Shown piece by piece: positions 13,757 through 16,692 of a stretch of 16,692 nt of DNA. Under the pieces are notes generated by a model that saw only the letters and a program-made list of their open reading frames with translations, made no database searches and was not told the origin of the DNA. Within the stretch, counting starts at the first letter, position 1, and every line of letters starts with the position of its first letter. The position numbers were made by a program, and so were the translations under genes. Source of the stretch: Caldatribacterium sp964426875 (GTDB lineage Bacteria > Atribacterota > Atribacteria > Atribacterales > Caldatribacteriaceae); NCBI GenBank assembly GCA_964426875.1, contig CAYRSB010000029.1, positions 1-16,692 of the forward strand, written 5' to 3'.

Positions 13757-14551
13757 TCAAGAGACGCTTTCTGGCGAAAGCATTTCTGCTCCCACAATGA
13801 GCTTGACAATCTCGTCTGGAGTTGTTTCGCTTTTTCTTTTGTCACCTACCTTGTGTCCTCCCCGCAGGACGACAATTCGGTCAGCCACATTAAACACGTG
13901 GCGCATGTTGTGACTGACGACGATTATTGAGCATCCCTTCTCTTTGAGCTGGAGAATAAGGTCCAATACTTTTCGGGATTCCTTGACTCCCAGGGCTGCT
14001 GTAGGCTCATCCATAATGATGATTTTTCCGCCCCAGGGCATCACGCGACCTATGGCCAGGGCCTGTCTTTGTCCTCCTGAGAGGTAGCGCACCGGGGTTT
14101 TGAGAGAGGGAACGATAATGCCGAGTTCCCTGAGGGTTCGGATGGTATCATCCATCATCTTTTTCCGGTCAACGAAGATACCCAATCGGCCCCTTGTGGG
14201 TTCTCGACCGAGGAAGAAGTTGGCTGGAACGTCGCGGGTTTCAACAAGTGCCAGTTCCTGGTAAACCGTTTCGATACCCAAGTTCTGTGCATCACGTGGG
14301 CTTCGAATCTGCACCGGACGGTTGAAAAAGAAAATTTCTCCCCGGGTGGGTTGGTGTACTCCGGCGATAATTTTGATGAGGGTGGATTTTCCTGCACCGT
14401 TATCGCCCACTAAAGCCACGACTTCTTGGGGATAGACATCGAAGTCCACGTTTTCCAGAGCATGTACCCCACCGAAGTATTTGCAGATACCCCGAAGGGA
14501 TAGAATGGGTTGAGAAGCAGAAACATTATTATCCTGACTCTCTACGTTCAT
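13757..14551 (-). CDS. Sugar ABC transporter ATPase, single-domain RbsA/FrcA type
   Basis: A 264-residue cytoplasmic ATPase that powers import by the adjacent RbsC-like permease. Seen: Walker A GDNGAGKST, Q-loop VYQELALVE, signature LSGGQRQALAIGR, Walker B IIIMDEPTAALG and the switch His in SHNMRHV. ITS FGGVHALENVDF start is typical of carbohydrate importers of the CUT2 class. Most CUT2 ATPases are double (about 500 residues); this has one nucleotide-binding domain, as in FrcA-type systems, so it would act as a homodimer. The ATG at 14551 is chosen over a GTG at 14560 because AAGGTGAG stands five bases before it and would overlap the GTG. It is 13 bases after the permease stop. It ends 35 bases from the convergent YtfJ-like pseudogene. 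Confidence 0.9.
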   Translation of the reverse strand: MNVESQDNNVSASQPILSLRGICKYFGGVHALENVDFDVYPQEVVALVGDNGAGKSTLIKIIAGVHQPTRGEIFFFNRPVQIRSPRDAQNLGIETVYQELALVETRDVPANFFLGREPTRGRLGIFVDRKKMMDDTIRTLRELGIIVPSLKTPVRYLSGGQRQALAIGRVMPWGGKIIIMDEPTAALGVKESRKVLDLILQLKEKGCSIIVVSHNMRHVFNVADRIVVLRGGHKVGDKRKSETTPDEIVKLIVGAEMLSPESVS

Positions 14552-14564
14552 GGAGCTCACCTTC

Positions 14565-15572
14565 TCACACTTTCTTTTTCCTATACATATCGATCATTAC
14601 TGCACCAATAATGACTGCCCCGATTGCCGCTGGTTGCCAGTAAGCGGGAAATCCTAAAAGCACCAGGGCGTTGCGCAAGATTTGCATAATGGCGGCTCCA
14701 ATAAGGGCTCCCCAGACGTTACCCTCCCCCCCGCTAAGACTGATTCCTCCGATGACTGCTGCTGCGATGATGTCGAGTTCGTATCCTTGAGCGGCGGTGG
14801 GGGCAGCCACGCCCAGTCGGGCAGTCATGAGAATGCCTCCGATACCGGCAAGTAGCCCTGAGAGAGCAAAAGCGATGATTTTGACCCGATCGATGTTGAT
14901 CCCGGCAAGTCCTGCAGCATACTCGTTACCACCCACAGCGTAGATATGGTAACCCAGCTTCGTTCGACTAAGGAGGATAGAACACAGTACGACAAAGACT
15001 ACCATAAGAATGGCCGGAAGAGGAACCTGCCACATGAGGACGTTTACATCGGTTTGCCCCAGGGTAAGAAAGGGCCGAGGTAGGTTTCGTACCGGCCATC
15101 CTTCGGTCATTCCATAGCAAAATCCTCGAACAATGCTCATCGTGCCCAGGGTTGCAATGAAAGGAGGAAGCTTTGTTTTGCTTACCATGGTTCCGTTTGC
15201 CAGACCGACAAGGAGGGTAATTAAAAGACCAAGGGTCACCGAAGGTGCTACGCCATATCCGCGAACTAAGAACATGGCGGCTACAATGCCGGAAAGTGCC
15301 ATATTAGAACCGGCAGAGAGATCGATGCCCCCGCCTATGATGACAATGGATTGCCCAAAAGAGGCAATAGCAATCCAGGAAAAAGCCCGCAGGACGTTGA
15401 AGATATTGGTAGCGGTAAGGAAAGTACGAGTCAACAAACTCAAGATTACTACCATACCAAGAAGGATGAGTAAAAGAGCAGCCAGCTGGTTACGAATAAG
15501 ACGACGCCCGAAACTCAATTCGACGTAGCGGGACACTTCTTCATCGGTGGGCAACGAGCCTGTCTTCTTCAT
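14565..15572 (-). CDS. Sugar ABC transporter permease, RbsC/FrcC type (CUT2)
   Basis: A 335-residue inner-membrane permease with about ten hydrophobic segments after a 28-residue cytoplasmic start. Seen: the family landmarks IVIIGGGIDLSAGSNMALSG, LPPFIATLGTMSIVRG, the cytoplasmic GYHIYAVGGNEYAAGLAGIN loop that contacts the ATPase, LAGIGGILMTARLG and AAAVIGGISLSGGEGNVWG, all typical of monosaccharide importers of the CUT2 class. Length is normal. The ATG at 15572 follows GGGGG at about eight bases. It lies 74 bases after the binding protein, with a strong terminator between, so it should be made at lower level than the binding protein. Confidence 0.92.
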   Translation of the reverse strand: MKKTGSLPTDEEVSRYVELSFGRRLIRNQLAALLLILLGMVVILSLLTRTFLTATNIFNVLRAFSWIAIASFGQSIVIIGGGIDLSAGSNMALSGIVAAMFLVRGYGVAPSVTLGLLITLLVGLANGTMVSKTKLPPFIATLGTMSIVRGFCYGMTEGWPVRNLPRPFLTLGQTDVNVLMWQVPLPAILMVVFVVLCSILLSRTKLGYHIYAVGGNEYAAGLAGINIDRVKIIAFALSGLLAGIGGILMTARLGVAAPTAAQGYELDIIAAAVIGGISLSGGEGNVWGALIGAAIMQILRNALVLLGFPAYWQPAAIGAVIIGAVMIDMYRKKKV

Positions 15573-15601
15573 GAGAGTATCCCCCGGGTTACTGTAGGAT
15601 T

Positions 15602-15645
15602 AAAAAATCCCTCCCAGATGGAACTCTATCTGGGAGGGATTTTTT
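15602..15645 (-). terminator. Strong intrinsic terminator between sugar-binding protein and permease genes
   Basis: Two 18-base arms pair perfectly (15602-15619 with 15628-15645) around the eight-base loop GGAACTCT. The arms include six A/T pairs, so the structure carries a T tract in either direction. On the minus strand it begins one base after the binding-protein stop. It would end most transcripts there and let a minority read through into the permease and ATPase genes. Confidence 0.9.
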
Positions 15646-15646
15646 C

Positions 15647-16669
15647 TCATTTCCCTTCAGGGAATGGCGGTGGCAGAGGTTTCGTGAAATCGCCCGTCTT
15701 CCATGCTTCGATCATGGCATCGACGTTGTGGATGGTGACGATGTCCATGCCAGAATCGGTCCAGGACTCAAATTGCTTCCCGTTCACTATGTAGTCGAAG
15801 AGCATCTGAATGGTATCATATCCCCAGCCCCAATACTTCTGACCCACGAGACCAACGAGGAGTCCTTCTTTCAGATACTCAAGCTCTACTGGCAGTGTGT
15901 CAAAAGCTACAGTCTTCACCCGGCCGGACTTTGCCGCCTCTTCCCAGAGCGGCATAGAGCCCCGCTCTGCAAAGAGCGGCCAAAGGCCTACAAAGAACCA
16001 TCCAGTCAGATCGGGATAGGCCTGCATGACTTCTTCCACAACTTCAACTCCTTTTGAAATATCATCGTAACATGCTACAGTGGTCACTATTTCGATTTCT
16101 GGATAGTCCTTAATGACGTCTTTGAATCCTCGGATGCGCTCTTCCAGGTTCAAAGCCCCCGGGACTCCAGTGAGAAGTGCTACCTTGCCCTTTGGGCCCA
16201 TATAGCGGATGAGGAGTTCTGCAGCAGCCTTACCACCATCGTAGTTGCTCACACCAAGGTAGGTAAAACGCTTACTCTTGGGCGCATCAGCATCCCAGGT
16301 CATCACCGGGATGCCAGCGTCTACGGCTTTGTTGATGACGTCTACGAGGGCATCGGGGTCATTGCAGGAAATACCAATGCCGTCCACACCTTTCGTTATA
16401 ACGTCTTCGACAACCCGCACCTGCTCGGTGGCGTCTGAGGCCACTGAGCCCACGTAGAGTACTTCCACCTTGTAGTCGGTAGTTGCGGAGAGCTCTTTCG
16501 CTTTGGCAAAAGCGCCGTCTCGACCTAATTCGAACACCGGGTTATTGAGGGCCTTGGGGATCCAAGCGAAGACAAGTTTTTTCTCCTGAGCAGAGGCAGA
16601 GGCAAAGACCACTCCAATTGCAAAGAGACACACCAAAACCGCAAGAACGACAACCCTTGTTTTCTTCAC
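15647..16669 (-). CDS. Sugar ABC transporter substrate-binding protein, RbsB/XylF type
   Basis: A 340-residue periplasmic or extracytoplasmic binding protein of the type-I (Peripla_BP_4) fold. Seen: a signal peptide (residues 1-27, ASA|QEKK cleavage), then LVFAWIPKALNNPVFELGRDGAFAKAKEL, where NNPVF is the sugar-contacting strand-helix turn. The hinge-region block GVDGIGISCNDPDAL, the AGIPVMTWDADAP strand, YLGVSNYDGGKAAAELL and a C-terminal GLVGQKYWGWGYDTIQ follow. The order and length are typical of ribose/xylose/inositol-type CUT2 importers; the ligand cannot be told from sequence. The start is GTG at 16669, seven bases after AAAGGAGG. Permease and ATPase follow in the same direction. Confidence 0.92.
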   Translation of the reverse strand: MKKTRVVVLAVLVCLFAIGVVFASASAQEKKLVFAWIPKALNNPVFELGRDGAFAKAKELSATTDYKVEVLYVGSVASDATEQVRVVEDVITKGVDGIGISCNDPDALVDVINKAVDAGIPVMTWDADAPKSKRFTYLGVSNYDGGKAAAELLIRYMGPKGKVALLTGVPGALNLEERIRGFKDVIKDYPEIEIVTTVACYDDISKGVEVVEEVMQAYPDLTGWFFVGLWPLFAERGSMPLWEEAAKSGRVKTVAFDTLPVELEYLKEGLLVGLVGQKYWGWGYDTIQMLFDYIVNGKQFESWTDSGMDIVTIHNVDAMIEAWKTGDFTKPLPPPFPEGK

Positions 16670-16692
16670 GACCTTCCCTCCTTTAGATACTA

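Overview
The window is bacterial, roughly half G+C, with strong Shine-Dalgarno sites (for example a complete AAGGAGGTG before the peptide-binding protein). Almost every gene lies on the minus strand in transporter or sugar-catabolism operons, which suits a fermentative, peptide- and sugar-scavenging anaerobe. The phylum cannot be fixed from sequence alone. An Atribacterota- or Thermotogae-like thermophile is only an impression. No rRNA, tRNA, CRISPR array, insertion sequence or phage gene was seen.

Layout. 1-547: no convincing intact gene, only a promoter/SD-like pair and a possible degraded coding remnant. 548-2560 (+): an orphan BcsB-like exported, membrane-anchored protein with no cellulose synthase beside it. 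2561-2878: gap with weak coding-like remnants. 2879-5634 (-): a hexuronate locus made of a decayed SDR dehydrogenase (UxuB-type fructuronate/mannonate oxidoreductase), an intact glucuronate isomerase (uxaC) and a FadR-type GntR regulator. The regulator appears to have its own promoter, whose -10 box sits inside a perfect GntR-type operator.

5852-11923 (-): a five-gene dipeptide/oligopeptide ABC importer, transcribed dppB-dppC-dppD-dppF-binding protein, followed by a nitroreductase. The binding protein has its own extended -10 promoter, and a strong hairpin lies between it and the nitroreductase. A promoter before dppB would give an almost leaderless message. 12051-13103 (+): mutY, divergent from the dpp operon, with altered residues in the 8-oxoguanine-reading loop. 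13210-13721 (+): a thioredoxin-fold (YtfJ/redoxin-like) secreted-protein gene broken by an in-frame TGA and a one-base frameshift at a T run. 13757-16669 (-): a RbsB/RbsC/single-domain-ATPase sugar importer, with an 18-bp perfect intrinsic terminator between the binding protein and the permease.

The genes fit a scavenging metabolism: import of peptides and a sugar, isomerisation of hexuronates, and general redox and DNA-repair housekeeping. The decayed SDR implies that the step after UxaC is lost or carried out from elsewhere. At least two genes (SDR and YtfJ-like) are pseudogenes, so the region is eroding in places. I saw no clearly new biological system. The best leads are the orphan BcsB-like protein, the GntR promoter/operator overlap, the MutY loop change and the near-leaderless dpp promoter.
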